DNA from: an uncultured Selenomonadaceae bacterium
GTDB lineage: Bacteria > Bacillota > Negativicutes > Selenomonadales > Selenomonadaceae
Direction: 5' to 3'
DNA length: 64,000 nt
NCBI GenBank assembly: GCA_937902665.1
Contig: CALELM010000046.1
Span: forward strand, 9,602 to 73,601
A program made the position numbers and the translations under genes. The notes beneath the pieces were generated by a model. That model made no database searches. It saw only the letters and a list, made by a program, of their open reading frames with translations, and was not told the origin of the DNA. Each line of letters starts with the position of its first letter. The stretch's first letter is position 1. Of this stretch, positions 1-7,929 are shown piece after piece.

Positions 1-1638
1 TTGATTCTGAAACAGTCCTTCCAAGAAGATTTTGAGATTGTTGAAGCTGAAAATGGGGCAATGGCATTGGAGATTTTGGAGTCACAGCCCATAAATATCG
101 TGCTGACAGATATTTCCATGCCGGTAATGGACGGTCTTGCTTTGCTGGGGACGATGCAGGAATCACGGAAGTTTTCCGAAATCCCTGTGATCGCTATGAC
201 CATGTACAATGACAGGGACAAGGAGGAAAAGGCGATCGAGCTAGGTGCAGCAGATTTTCTGACGAAGCCTGTCCGCAGGAAGCTGGCACATGCCAGAGTG
301 AGCAATGTTTTGGGCAGAAGGGAGAACGAGTGGCGAAGGCAGGCAAGGAAGGCAGGGGAACAGGAAATGGTTTCCATGCGAAACCATATTGAGACGGATG
401 CCTTGACAGGTCTTTGCAACAGGGAGAGCTTTTATCGTCAGGCAGGGGCTATGATGCGCAGCAACAGCGAGGTACTGCATGATATTGTGTATTTTAACAT
501 TCATAAATTCAAGACGATCAATGAGCTTTTTCATAGGGAAACAGGAAATAGCATACTAAAGACGGCAGCAAGGTATTTTCAGGATATTTTTGGGGAACGT
601 GGCGTTTGTGCCCGTTTGGAAGCGGATCGGTTCGTGATATGTGTTTCAGACGAGTTTTTGGATATGGAGCAGCTTTTCGAAGGCTTGAATGGCACGATCA
701 AGTCATTGGGAATCAATTATGACATTCAGTTTTTTGCAGGCGTTTATCCTGTGGATAATGTGTTTCTTCCTGTCAGCAAGATGTGTGACAGGGCAAGAAT
801 GGCACTTGAGAAAATAAGGAGCGGCAGCAATGTGCGCTATGTGCGTTACGATGAGGAAATGAGCCGCCTTCTCATGGAAGAGCAGGTGATTCTCCGTGAT
901 ATGGAACGGGCGCTTTATGAGAAGCAGTTTTGCATTTACTTGCAGCCTGTCTATGACCTGCTGTGCGACAGCATTGTTGGGGCAGAGGCCTTGGTTCGTT
1001 GGAACCACCCTCAGGAGGGAATGATTTCGCCGGGGCATTTTATTCCCGTGTTTGAGCGCAATGGCTTTATAGCGCGGCTGGATCATTATGTTTGGGATCA
1101 GGTTTGCCGTTTTTTGAGGGACGTTAAGGATACCTATGGTCGTGTGATTCCGATTTCCGTAAATATATCAAAGTTGAATTTTTATGACGCCGACCTGCCG
1201 AAGCATTTGATGCGGCTCATTCAAAAATATCATTTGGAGCCATGGATGCTGAAGCTGGAAATTACGGAAAATGCTTATATGGAAAATCGGCTGCGGGTGA
1301 TTTCCACAGTTCGGGCGCTTCGGGAGCAAGGTTTTTCCGTGTTGCTGGATGATTTCGGCAGCGGCTATTCTTCCTTGATGATGCTCAAGGATCTGCCTGT
1401 GGACATGCTGAAAATCGATCTGAGGTTTGCGCAGGAGGCGGCAGGGGATTCTGAAAGGGCAAGGTCTTTGCTGCAGTGTATTCTGCATTTGTCAGAGGAA
1501 TTGGATATCCGTATTATCATGGAGGGCGTGGAAACGGAGCAGCAGGCGGACTTCTTCGTGTCGCTGGGCTGTCAGGATTTTCAGGGATATTATTTCTCCT
1601 GCCCCGTGCCGACGGATGTGTTCAAGGCTTTGATTTGA
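1..1638 (+). CDS. Response regulator with receiver, degenerate GGDEF and EAL domains (c-di-GMP phosphodiesterase), 5'-truncated
   Basis: The protein enters the window already inside a receiver domain. The usual N-terminal acidic pocket (VDD) is missing, so the gene almost certainly starts upstream. The phosphoacceptor is Asp37 (LTDISMP), with the late Lys in LTKPV near residue 89. A GGDEF domain (about 125-290) has EADRF instead of GGDEF, so cyclase activity is unlikely. The EAL domain (about 300-545) keeps EALVRW, ENAY, LDDFGSGYSSL, EGVET and QGYYFS, so phosphodiesterase activity is expected. Family knowledge suggests signal-controlled hydrolysis of c-di-GMP, which fits a motile cell, but the partner kinase is not visible. 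The next gene begins 83 bp downstream; the gap has a GACGCA/TGCGTC hairpin at the stop codon. Confidence 0.9.
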   Translation: MILKQSFQEDFEIVEAENGAMALEILESQPINIVLTDISMPVMDGLALLGTMQESRKFSEIPVIAMTMYNDRDKEEKAIELGAADFLTKPVRRKLAHARVSNVLGRRENEWRRQARKAGEQEMVSMRNHIETDALTGLCNRESFYRQAGAMMRSNSEVLHDIVYFNIHKFKTINELFHRETGNSILKTAARYFQDIFGERGVCARLEADRFVICVSDEFLDMEQLFEGLNGTIKSLGINYDIQFFAGVYPVDNVFLPVSKMCDRARMALEKIRSGSNVRYVRYDEEMSRLLMEEQVILRDMERALYEKQFCIYLQPVYDLLCDSIVGAEALVRWNHPQEGMISPGHFIPVFERNGFIARLDHYVWDQVCRFLRDVKDTYGRVIPISVNISKLNFYDADLPKHLMRLIQKYHLEPWMLKLEITENAYMENRLRVISTVRALREQGFSVLLDDFGSGYSSLMMLKDLPVDMLKIDLRFAQEAAGDSERARSLLQCILHLSEELDIRIIMEGVETEQQADFFVSLGCQDFQGYYFSCPVPTDVFKALI

Positions 1639-1721
1639 CGCAAGCTCTGCGTCCGATTGCTTTTGTGGAGTAGGACGGAAAAAGAAGATGGCATGGATGC
1701 CTTTAGGATTGAGGTGATGGT

Positions 1722-2381
1722 TTGGAAGCTTTTATCTTTGATATGGATGGGGTTATTGTCGAGAGCGAGCTGCTTCATGCACGCATAAAAATGGAAACCT
1801 TTCGGCATTTTGGGATTCCTTTTGATGAGGAGAGGTTGAACCGGTATATGGGACGTGCCAGCAAGGAGCTTTTTGCGGAGGTTCTGCAGGAGCAGGGGAA
1901 AAAGGAGCTTTCGGCACAGGAAATGGCAGTGTATAAGCACCAAAGGTATCTGGAGGTCTTGGAGCAGGGGGATTCCTTGCCGCAGGTGCCCGGAACCCTG
2001 CAGCTGATTCAGTGCTTGAAAAATGCAGGGGCAAGGATTGCGCTTGCCACATCGTCACAGCCAAAGGCGGCAGAGTTTGTCCTGCACCAGTTTGGACTGG
2101 AGACTGCGTTTGAGTCCGTGCTGACGTGCGCGGATGTGACTGAGACAAAGCCAAATCCTGAAATTTATTTGCTGGCGGCGGAACGGTTGGAAGTCTCTCC
2201 AGTGGACTGTGTTGTCTTGGAGGACTCGCAAAATGGTGTTGCGGCAGCAAAGGCGGCTGGAATGACTTGCATTGGTTACCGCAATCCCTATTCCGGCAAG
2301 CAAGACCTTGGGCAAGCAGATTTTGTGGTAGATGCGATTTCGGATATTGACATAGCGGAGTTTGGATGGCAGAAGAAATGA
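1722..2381 (+). CDS. HAD-superfamily hydrolase, beta-phosphoglucomutase-like
   Basis: The 219-residue protein carries the HAD motifs: I, FDMDGVIVES at residues 5-14; II, ATSS near 108; III, KPNPEIYL near 142; IV, VLEDSQNG near 166. A helical cap lies between motifs I and II, placing it in the subfamily IA phosphatases and phosphoglucomutases. The TTG start is chosen because GAGGTG at 1711-1716 sits five bases before it and motif I follows at once. The neighbouring aldose-epimerase-like gene suggests a sugar phosphate substrate, but beta-phosphoglucomutase and simple sugar-phosphate phosphatases cannot be separated by eye. The end of the gene lies 26 bp before the next start. Confidence 0.8.
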   Translation: MEAFIFDMDGVIVESELLHARIKMETFRHFGIPFDEERLNRYMGRASKELFAEVLQEQGKKELSAQEMAVYKHQRYLEVLEQGDSLPQVPGTLQLIQCLKNAGARIALATSSQPKAAEFVLHQFGLETAFESVLTCADVTETKPNPEIYLLAAERLEVSPVDCVVLEDSQNGVAAAKAAGMTCIGYRNPYSGKQDLGQADFVVDAISDIDIAEFGWQKK

Positions 2382-2406
2382 TGCATGCTTTAAAGGAGGT
2401 GGAGCT

Positions 2407-3351
2407 ATGGCGCTTATCAGGAAGGAGTCGTTTGGCAGGATTCGTGATGGGAGGGAGTCCTTCCTTTATATACTGAGAAATACGAAGGGAACGGAAGTCG
2501 CTGTCACGAACTACGGAGCGAGGCTGGTTTCATGGAAGATTCGGGACAGGGCGTTCCAAAAGGTGAATGTCCTGCTGGGATTTTCGGAGGCGGCAGGCTA
2601 TGAAAAAGAAAAGTCGCTTTTGTGTGCGGCAGTTGGACAGGATACTGGCGATGCATTGGCGCTTTCTGCGAAGCTGTGGGAGGCAAGCGAGGAAGGCGGC
2701 AGGTTGCGCTTGACGTGTGCGGGCGAAAACGGCGGAGAGGATACGGTGAAGATAACGTATGCACTTTCCAATGATAATGAGCTGAGCATTCGTTATGCGT
2801 GGAAGCCTGTGCCAAGTGCTGTGAATGAAATGACGCATCGCGCATGCTTTCATTTGGATGGGAGCGCATCCGATTCCTTGGAGAAGCAGAAGGTAAAAAT
2901 TTTTGCAGATACATTTTGCCGGCAGGAGGACCGCTTGGCAGGACAGGAGTTTCTTCCCGTGGAAGGAACGTCCATGGATTTTGGGGAGCTTTCAGAGATT
3001 GGGACACGCATGAGCGAGTTCGGCGGAGATGGGATTGCTTACTGTATTCGGGATGAGAAGCCAGTCGTGGAAATGGAACTTGGCATGTTTGGCTATGACA
3101 TTTTTTGCCCCATTGATTACAATGACGGCGGGTTGAGGCAGGCAGTTCTTGCCGAGAGCGCAGAGTCAGGCATTTCTCTTGCTGTGTATACGACACTCCC
3201 GACCATGATTTTCCGTGCAGGGGATTGCCTGCAGGGGAGCGGAAAGCAAAAAGGGCTTTGCTTGGAAACTCATTTCGGTGAGGAGCTTCTGCCGGAGGAA
3301 AAGGGTACAGTGCGGGAGGCACAGCTGGTATATGCCTTGAAGGTTCGGTGA
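2407..3351 (+). CDS. Aldose 1-epimerase family protein with a shortened catalytic region
   Basis: The start is the ATG at 2407, seven bases after the strong Shine-Dalgarno AAAGGAGGT; an upstream in-frame codon at 2362 lies inside the previous gene. The 314-residue protein has the family N-terminus (VTNYGARLVSW), a THRACFHL segment matching the usual TNHTYFNL with its catalytic His, and GLCLETHF matching the C-terminal catalytic Glu region. The segment that normally carries GR.ANRI and the NHLHGG loop, with the other catalytic His, is replaced by about 20 residues around LLCAAVGQDTGD. It may be a mutarotase of altered chemistry or a sugar-binding relic. It forms a likely two-gene unit with the HAD gene. 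Confidence 0.72.
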   Translation: MALIRKESFGRIRDGRESFLYILRNTKGTEVAVTNYGARLVSWKIRDRAFQKVNVLLGFSEAAGYEKEKSLLCAAVGQDTGDALALSAKLWEASEEGGRLRLTCAGENGGEDTVKITYALSNDNELSIRYAWKPVPSAVNEMTHRACFHLDGSASDSLEKQKVKIFADTFCRQEDRLAGQEFLPVEGTSMDFGELSEIGTRMSEFGGDGIAYCIRDEKPVVEMELGMFGYDIFCPIDYNDGGLRQAVLAESAESGISLAVYTTLPTMIFRAGDCLQGSGKQKGLCLETHFGEELLPEEKGTVREAQLVYALKVR

Positions 3352-3502
3352 TTTTTCTGGATGTGCCAAGAAAATACGGGGCATGGAAGGGATGTCCTTG
3401 GGCTGTGGGATAATTCCGTGCGGTATTGCAGTTGAATTTGTTGATCAGGGGAATCCATAGAAGGAATTCTCTTTTGATAGCCAATATTAGGGAGGCGTGA
3501 GG

Positions 3503-4696
3503 ATGAATATTCATGAATATCAGAGCAAGCAGATCCTGAAATCCTACGGGGTCAATGTGCCGAATGGAATGCCGGCATTCACGGTGGAGGAAGCCGTGGA
3601 AAATGCAAAGAAGCTGGGGAGTGCCGTTACAGTCGTAAAGGCACAGATCCATGCCGGCGGACGAGGAAAGGCTGGCGGGGTCAAGATTGCAAAAAGTATC
3701 GAAGATGTTGAGAAGTATGCAAAAGAGATTCTCGGCAAGACGCTGGTAACGCACCAGACAGGACCGGAGGGAAAGAAGGTAGGTCGCCTTTTGATAGAGG
3801 AAGGCTCTGCTATCAAAAAGGAATACTACCTTTCCTTTGTCATTGATCGCCAGACGGCTCGCGTGGTCATGATGGGTTCCGAAGAAGGCGGCATGGAGAT
3901 TGAGAAGGTAGCGGCTGAGATGCCAGATAAGATTATCAAGGAATATATTGATCCTGCGATTGGGCTGGCACCGTTCCAAGCAAGCCGCATGGCATACGCT
4001 ATGAATATCCCGCAACCTGCGATTCGCAAGGCTGCGAATTTGATGGGCTGCCTGTATCGTGCATTTATCGGCAAGGACTGTTCTCTTGCGGAGATCAATC
4101 CGTTGGTCGTGACGGAGGCGGACGATGTTATTGCGCTGGATGCAAAGCTCAATTTTGATGACAGCGCACTTTTCCGTCATCCTGACATTGAAGAAATGCG
4201 TGATGAGACGGAGGAGGATCCAAAGGAACGTGCCGCATCGAAGGCTGACCTCAATTATGTCAATCTGGGAGGGGACGTTGCCTGCATGGTAAACGGTGCC
4301 GGTCTTGCTATGGCAACCGTTGATATTATCAAGTATTATGGCGGAGAGCCAGCGAATTTCTTGGATGTTGGCGGTGATTCTACACCAGAGAAGATTGCAG
4401 CGGCATTCCGCATCATGCTGGATGGCGGGCAATCCAAGGGAATCTTTGTGAACATCTTCGGCGGCATCAATAAGTGCGATTTGGTGGCTGAGGGCATTGT
4501 GGAGGCTGCAAAGATTATCTCCGAGGATGGGAAGTCCATTCCTGTTCCCGTTGTGGTTCGTCTGGAAGGAACGAATGTGGAACGGGGGAGGGAGATTCTC
4601 AAAAACACACCAATCAAGAACGTCATTATGGCTCCAACCATGGAAGGCGGCGCGGAACAGATTGTTAAGCTCGTTAAAGAAGCGGAAAATGCCTAA
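3503..4696 (+). CDS. sucC: Succinyl-CoA ligase (ADP-forming) beta subunit
   Basis: The 397-residue protein begins MNIHEYQSKQILKSYGV, the standard SucC start, seven bases after GGAGG at 3491-3495; a GTG at 3497 is too close to that site. It has the ATP-grasp domain, including KAQIHAGGRGKAGGV near residue 45, SLAEINPLV near 195 and the C-terminal CoA-ligase domain with GIFVNIFGGINKCD near 315. The enzyme interconverts succinyl-CoA and succinate with nucleotide phosphorylation. In Negativicutes this supports branched TCA and succinate-propionate metabolism. It is followed after 14 bp by sucD with its own GGAGG site, so the two are co-transcribed. Confidence 0.97.
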   Translation: MNIHEYQSKQILKSYGVNVPNGMPAFTVEEAVENAKKLGSAVTVVKAQIHAGGRGKAGGVKIAKSIEDVEKYAKEILGKTLVTHQTGPEGKKVGRLLIEEGSAIKKEYYLSFVIDRQTARVVMMGSEEGGMEIEKVAAEMPDKIIKEYIDPAIGLAPFQASRMAYAMNIPQPAIRKAANLMGCLYRAFIGKDCSLAEINPLVVTEADDVIALDAKLNFDDSALFRHPDIEEMRDETEEDPKERAASKADLNYVNLGGDVACMVNGAGLAMATVDIIKYYGGEPANFLDVGGDSTPEKIAAAFRIMLDGGQSKGIFVNIFGGINKCDLVAEGIVEAAKIISEDGKSIPVPVVVRLEGTNVERGREILKNTPIKNVIMAPTMEGGAEQIVKLVKEAENA

Positions 4697-4710
4697 GGAG
4701 GCCTGTCGAG

Positions 4711-5616
4711 ATGGGAATTTTAGTAAATAAAGATACAAAGGTTATTGTTCAGGGGATTACTGGCAAGGCAGCAACGTTTCATACGAAGCAAATGCTGGAG
4801 TATGGAACGAAAATCGTGGCAGGCGTGACTCCGGGAAAGGCCGGCCAATGTGTGGAGGGCGTGCCTGTCTACAATACGGTGAAGGATGCTGTGGAAGCAA
4901 CTGGGGCTACAGCTTCTGTCGTCTATGTGCCTGCTCGCTTTGCAGCCGATTCCATTATGGAAGGCGTAGATGCGGGACTTGACTTGGTTGTCTGCATTAC
5001 GGAGCATATTCCTGTGCAGGACATGGTAAAGGTTTGCCGTTACATGGAAGGGAAGAAAACACGTTTAATTGGGCCGAACTGCCCCGGTATTTTGACTGCA
5101 GATGAGTGCAAGCTTGGTATTATACCGGGATATATTTACAAGAAAGGCCATGTAGGGGTAATCTCTCGTTCCGGGACCTTGACCTATGAGGCAAGCTTTC
5201 AACTGTCTGCGGCAGGCATCGGGCAGACGACTGCTATCGGCATTGGCGGTGACCCTGTCAAGGGGACGGACTTCATTGATGCGCTGGAACTTTTCAAGAA
5301 CGATCCTGAAACGAAAGCTGTCTTGATGATTGGCGAGATTGGCGGCACGGCGGAAGAGGATGCAGCAAAGTGGATCGCCGAGAACATGAAGGATAAGCCG
5401 GTCGCTGCCTTCATAGCTGGTCGGCAAGCGCCTCCGGGCAAGCGTATGGGACATGCCGGCGCCATCATTGCAGGGGGCAAGGGAACGGCTGCTGACAAGA
5501 TTAAGGCGCTGAATGCAGTGGGCATCGAGGTTGCAGATACGGTTGCCCATATCGGTGAAACGGTAGTCAATACACTCAAGAAGGCAGGAATTTATGAGGA
5601 ATGCCATACCTGCTGA
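4711..5616 (+). CDS. sucD: Succinyl-CoA ligase alpha subunit
   Basis: The 301-residue protein has the CoA-binding Rossmann fold (VIVQGITGKAATFHTKQM, residues 11-28), LIGPNCPG near 118, and the phosphohistidine loop MGHAGAIIAGGKGTA near 248-262. Its length is normal for the family. The subunit carries the His that is phosphorylated during catalysis and pairs with SucC encoded just upstream. GGAGG at 4697-4701 precedes the ATG. After the stop codon a short perfect palindrome, AAGAGCGCTCTT, is present without a T-run, and then comes a 149-bp interspersed repeat. Confidence 0.97.
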   Translation: MGILVNKDTKVIVQGITGKAATFHTKQMLEYGTKIVAGVTPGKAGQCVEGVPVYNTVKDAVEATGATASVVYVPARFAADSIMEGVDAGLDLVVCITEHIPVQDMVKVCRYMEGKKTRLIGPNCPGILTADECKLGIIPGYIYKKGHVGVISRSGTLTYEASFQLSAAGIGQTTAIGIGGDPVKGTDFIDALELFKNDPETKAVLMIGEIGGTAEEDAAKWIAENMKDKPVAAFIAGRQAPPGKRMGHAGAIIAGGKGTAADKIKALNAVGIEVADTVAHIGETVVNTLKKAGIYEECHTC

Positions 5617-5683
5617 GAAGAGCGCTCTTGGGTGAAATGAAACTTTCGAGAAGGAAATTCGGAAAATATGGAGAAGCTACTAC

Positions 5684-5831
5684 TATAACGAAGCTAAGAT
5701 GTCCCCTTCTTCAACAGCTTGCTGTAAGTGGGGAAGCCAAATTTTAACAAGCGGTGAGCAAACTTTCGCTTCGTTGAAACGCAAATTGGAGGGAAAATGC
5801 TTATGGCATTTTCTTGAACAATGGCGTTATA
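5684..5831 (+). repeat. Structured interspersed repeat, copy A
   Basis: This is a 148-bp element bounded by TATAACG and CGTTATA inverted ends. It contains three potential stem-loops: an inner ACAGC-TT-GCTGT inside CCCC/GGGG, an AAGCG/CGCTT stem, and AAAATGC/GCATTTT. Near-identical copies lie at 6381-6529, 18869-19018 and 58335-58484, all in the same orientation. No transposase is encoded. The size, ends and copy number resemble a MITE or another small non-autonomous element. It sits 52 bp before the yvyF paralogue at 5884. Confidence 0.88.
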
Positions 5832-5883
5832 AGGGTATGGCTGGTGAAGAGGTTTCAGGAATTTTGAGGTAGGCGAAGTCGAT

Positions 5884-6330
5884 ATGGTCATGATGAAGCC
5901 ACAACAAAAAATAAAGAATTGCTCCATTTGTGGGAAGCCCTTCGTGGATATCAGCGGTCGGAGGCTTTGCAGGGACTGTTATGCGAAGGAAGAGGAAATA
6001 GCAACGGAGGTCATTCACTATGTCAGGGATCATCCGCATGCGACGCAGCAGGAGGTTATCGAGGCAACGGGTGCGACCCTTCCGCTTTTGAGGCAGATGA
6101 TCCGTGAGGGACGATTCGAGACGATGGAGTTTCAGGTCAGCTATCCGTGCAGCGTGTGCGGTGCTCCGATTGTTAAGGGGAAGCTTTGCATAAAATGCAC
6201 GAACACCATGCAGAGCCGTCTGCATCGTGCGGCAAGTGCCATCATGGCGAAGCAGAAACAGGCAGAGCTGGAGAAAGCGCGTATGTTTGTTTCGCGATTG
6301 AATGAAACAAACAAAAAAAATCCAAAATAG
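5884..6330 (+). CDS. YvyF-like flagellar operon protein (paralogue, two zinc-ribbon Cys clusters)
   Basis: The 148-residue protein has two four-Cys clusters: CSICGKPF with CRDC near residues 14-35, and CSVCGAPI with CIKC near 88-107. Between them is a short helix-turn-helix-like segment (TQQEVIEATGATLPLLRQMI). It is clearly homologous to the product of the gene at 23770, which lies in the usual place beside flgM; that family is known as flagellar operon protein YvyF (TIGR03826). This copy is away from flagellar genes and is bracketed by repeat copies A and B. Its function is not established. The ATG at 5884 follows AGGCGA; ATGs at 5890 and 5893 are alternatives. Confidence 0.72.
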   Translation: MVMMKPQQKIKNCSICGKPFVDISGRRLCRDCYAKEEEIATEVIHYVRDHPHATQQEVIEATGATLPLLRQMIREGRFETMEFQVSYPCSVCGAPIVKGKLCIKCTNTMQSRLHRAASAIMAKQKQAELEKARMFVSRLNETNKKNPK

Positions 6331-6340
6331 AAATAAGAGA

Positions 6341-6378
6341 AAGCGGATTCGTGTGATTGCTGCACGAATCCGCTTTTT
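6341..6378 (+). terminator. Intrinsic terminator after the yvyF paralogue
   Basis: AAGCGGATTCGTG and CACGAATCCGCTT form a 13-bp stem with a nine-base loop, followed by a T-run. It begins 10 bp after the stop codon and ends two bases before repeat copy B. Confidence 0.9.
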
Positions 6379-6380
6379 GC

Positions 6381-6529
6381 ATAACGAAGCTAAGATGTCC
6401 CCTTCTTCAACAGCTTGCTGTAAGTGGGGGAAGCCAAATTTTAACAAGCGGTGAGCATATCTCCCGCTTCGTTGAAACGCAAATTGGAGGGAAAATGCTT
6501 ATGGCATTTTCTTGAACAATGGCGTTATA
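6381..6529 (+). repeat. Structured interspersed repeat, copy B
   Basis: This is a 149-bp copy of the element, nearly identical to copy A and in the same orientation. The left end reads ATAACG, without the leading T of copies A and C; the right end is CGTTATA. It lies between the terminator of the yvyF paralogue and the convergent terminator of the dehydrogenase gene. With copy A it brackets the yvyF paralogue as direct repeats. Confidence 0.88.
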
Positions 6530-6557
6530 AAAAAGCAGAGGCAATCTCTGCCTCTGC
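6529..6557 (-). terminator. Intrinsic terminator of the lactate-dehydrogenase-family gene
   Basis: On the minus strand GCAGAGGCA and TGCCTCTGC form a nine-bp stem with a five-base loop, followed by a run of six T. It lies 23 bp beyond the stop codon and ends exactly at the border of repeat copy B. Confidence 0.9.
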
Positions 6558-6579
6558 GAAAAAATCGACCATTTGAAAA

Positions 6580-7536
6580 TTATTTGATGCCTGCGCCGTC
6601 AAGTGCGGAACGAACGCTCTTTGCTGCTGCGTGGAGTGCTTCGAGCTCTGCATCCGTGAGATTGATCTCAAAGGAACGCATGATGCCATCCGCGCAAACC
6701 ATGCGAGGGATAGAAAGCGCTACATCGTGGATTCCATACTCGCCATCGAGGACAGCGGAGCAAGGGAGGATCGTATGCTCATCATAAAGCACAGATTTGA
6801 TGAAGCGGCATGCTGCCATTGCGATTCCCGTGTTCGTGAAGCCCTTGCGGTTGATGACATCATAAGCAACCTGCACCAGCTCATTTTCGATAGCCTTCTT
6901 GTCAAGAGGCTCTGTCTTGTGGAAATACTGGTCGAGAAGCTCAATCGGGAAGCCGGCACAGCCAGTCGTTGACCAAGCAACAAAGGCGTTGTTGCCATGC
7001 TCGCCGAGAACATAGCCGTTGATGTTCTTCGGATCTACTTGGTACTTATCAGCGAGGATGCGGCGGAACCTGTAGGTTTCGAGCATCGTGCCAGTGCCGA
7101 GGATAAGGTTGCGCGGATAATCAAACTGGGTGGAGACGACATAGGTTGCAACGTCAAGAGGATTCGTGATCATGATGATCATGGCTTCCTTCGTGCGCTT
7201 TGCAATCTCACCGAAGACGGACTGCATGATCTTTGCATTCGTTCCGGCAAGCTTCAAGCGGTCAGGCGTTTCGCCCGGACGAATGGAAGGGCCTGCGGTG
7301 ATGACGATGATATTAGCGTCCTTGCAGTCATCATAGTCGCCAAGGTAGAACTTGATGTTTGTGCTGTAAACGCAGCTGGTAGCATGGCTGGAGTCCTTTG
7401 CTTCGCCCCATGCCTTGTCCGTGTTGAGGTCAATGAGTGCAACTTCCGTTGCGAGCTGGAAGTCTGCAATCTTGTTTGCGACGGCAGAGCCGACATTGCT
7501 GGCACCGATAACGACGATTTTTCTTCTGTTGTTCAT
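6580..7536 (-). CDS. L-lactate dehydrogenase / L-2-hydroxyacid dehydrogenase family
   Basis: The 318-residue protein has the NAD-binding site VVIGASNVGSAVA (residues 8-20) with Asp36 for NAD preference, the substrate Asn in MITNPLDV (Asn125), and the catalytic His180 in GEHGNN. The start MNNRRKIVV follows GGGGG; a longer frame to 7593 has no ribosome site. The specificity loop is atypical, GPSIRPGETPDR, with Ile where LDH has Gln and MDH has Arg. The Asp of the proton relay is Glu153 (LETYRFR). Pyruvate reduction to L-lactate is the likeliest role in a mixed-acid fermenter, but another 2-oxo acid is possible. Confidence 0.8.
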   Translation of the reverse strand: MNNRRKIVVIGASNVGSAVANKIADFQLATEVALIDLNTDKAWGEAKDSSHATSCVYSTNIKFYLGDYDDCKDANIIVITAGPSIRPGETPDRLKLAGTNAKIMQSVFGEIAKRTKEAMIIMITNPLDVATYVVSTQFDYPRNLILGTGTMLETYRFRRILADKYQVDPKNINGYVLGEHGNNAFVAWSTTGCAGFPIELLDQYFHKTEPLDKKAIENELVQVAYDVINRKGFTNTGIAMAACRFIKSVLYDEHTILPCSAVLDGEYGIHDVALSIPRMVCADGIMRSFEINLTDAELEALHAAAKSVRSALDGAGIK

Positions 7537-7591
7537 GTTGCTTTTACCCCCTGAGAATGAATTGATAGAGATGTAACCCCTAGATATCACC

Positions 7592-7621
7592 ATCGTAACA
7601 TTTTCTGAGGAGAACTGTCAA
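7592..7621 (-). promoter_or_regulatory. Sigma-70-type promoter of the lactate-dehydrogenase-family gene
   Basis: Reading the minus strand, TTGACA (7616-7621) is followed after 18 bp by TACGAT (7592-7597), or after 17 bp by TTACGA. The predicted transcript has a leader of about 50 bases with GGGGG before the ATG at 7536. Confidence 0.7.
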
Positions 7622-7826
7622 TGTAAATTGCAAAAGGAAAGCTTTAAAAATTCGTTGTATTCAAATTTTTTAGGCTTTTTTTCCGGATGGAAGCAAGATT
7701 GCATGGGATACGGGAGCTTTTTCAAGTATTTGTGAAATAGGACGGAAATAAAAAGCATGATGGATGGAAGCAGCTTTATGGAGATGCGCAAAAGAAGAAA
7801 GCTGAAAGGAAAAGCATGTTTTGGTA

Positions 7827-7855
7827 TTGTCATGCGGTGGGTTTTATTATATATT
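7827..7855 (+). promoter_or_regulatory. Sigma-70-type promoter of the mreB-flg operon
   Basis: TTGTCA (7827-7832) and TATATT (7850-7855) are 17 bp apart, about 75 bp before the mreB start. The 300-bp gap between the divergent dehydrogenase promoter and mreB otherwise contains only an unsupported 61-codon frame. Confidence 0.65.
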
Positions 7856-7929
7856 ATCTGTGTGGGAGATTCTTCTCTTGCAGGTTTGTTTGGCATGGGT
7901 TGTGTTTCGGAAGGGGATTGTTTTTTCTT

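Noticed and set aside
2504..4738. Long minus-strand open frame of 744 codons opposite the epimerase and sucC
   Set aside because: It covers two clear genes on the other strand, has no ribosome site or family motif, and is rich in Cys, His, Ser and Arg as shadow frames are.
5619..5635. Palindrome AAGAGCGCTCTT after sucD as a terminator
   Set aside because: No T-run follows and the stem has no loop; it may be only a restriction-like palindrome.
5694..5927. Minus-strand frame across repeat copy A (similar frames occur in copy D)
   Set aside because: The shared peptide reflects the repeat sequence; there is no ribosome site and frames differ between copies.
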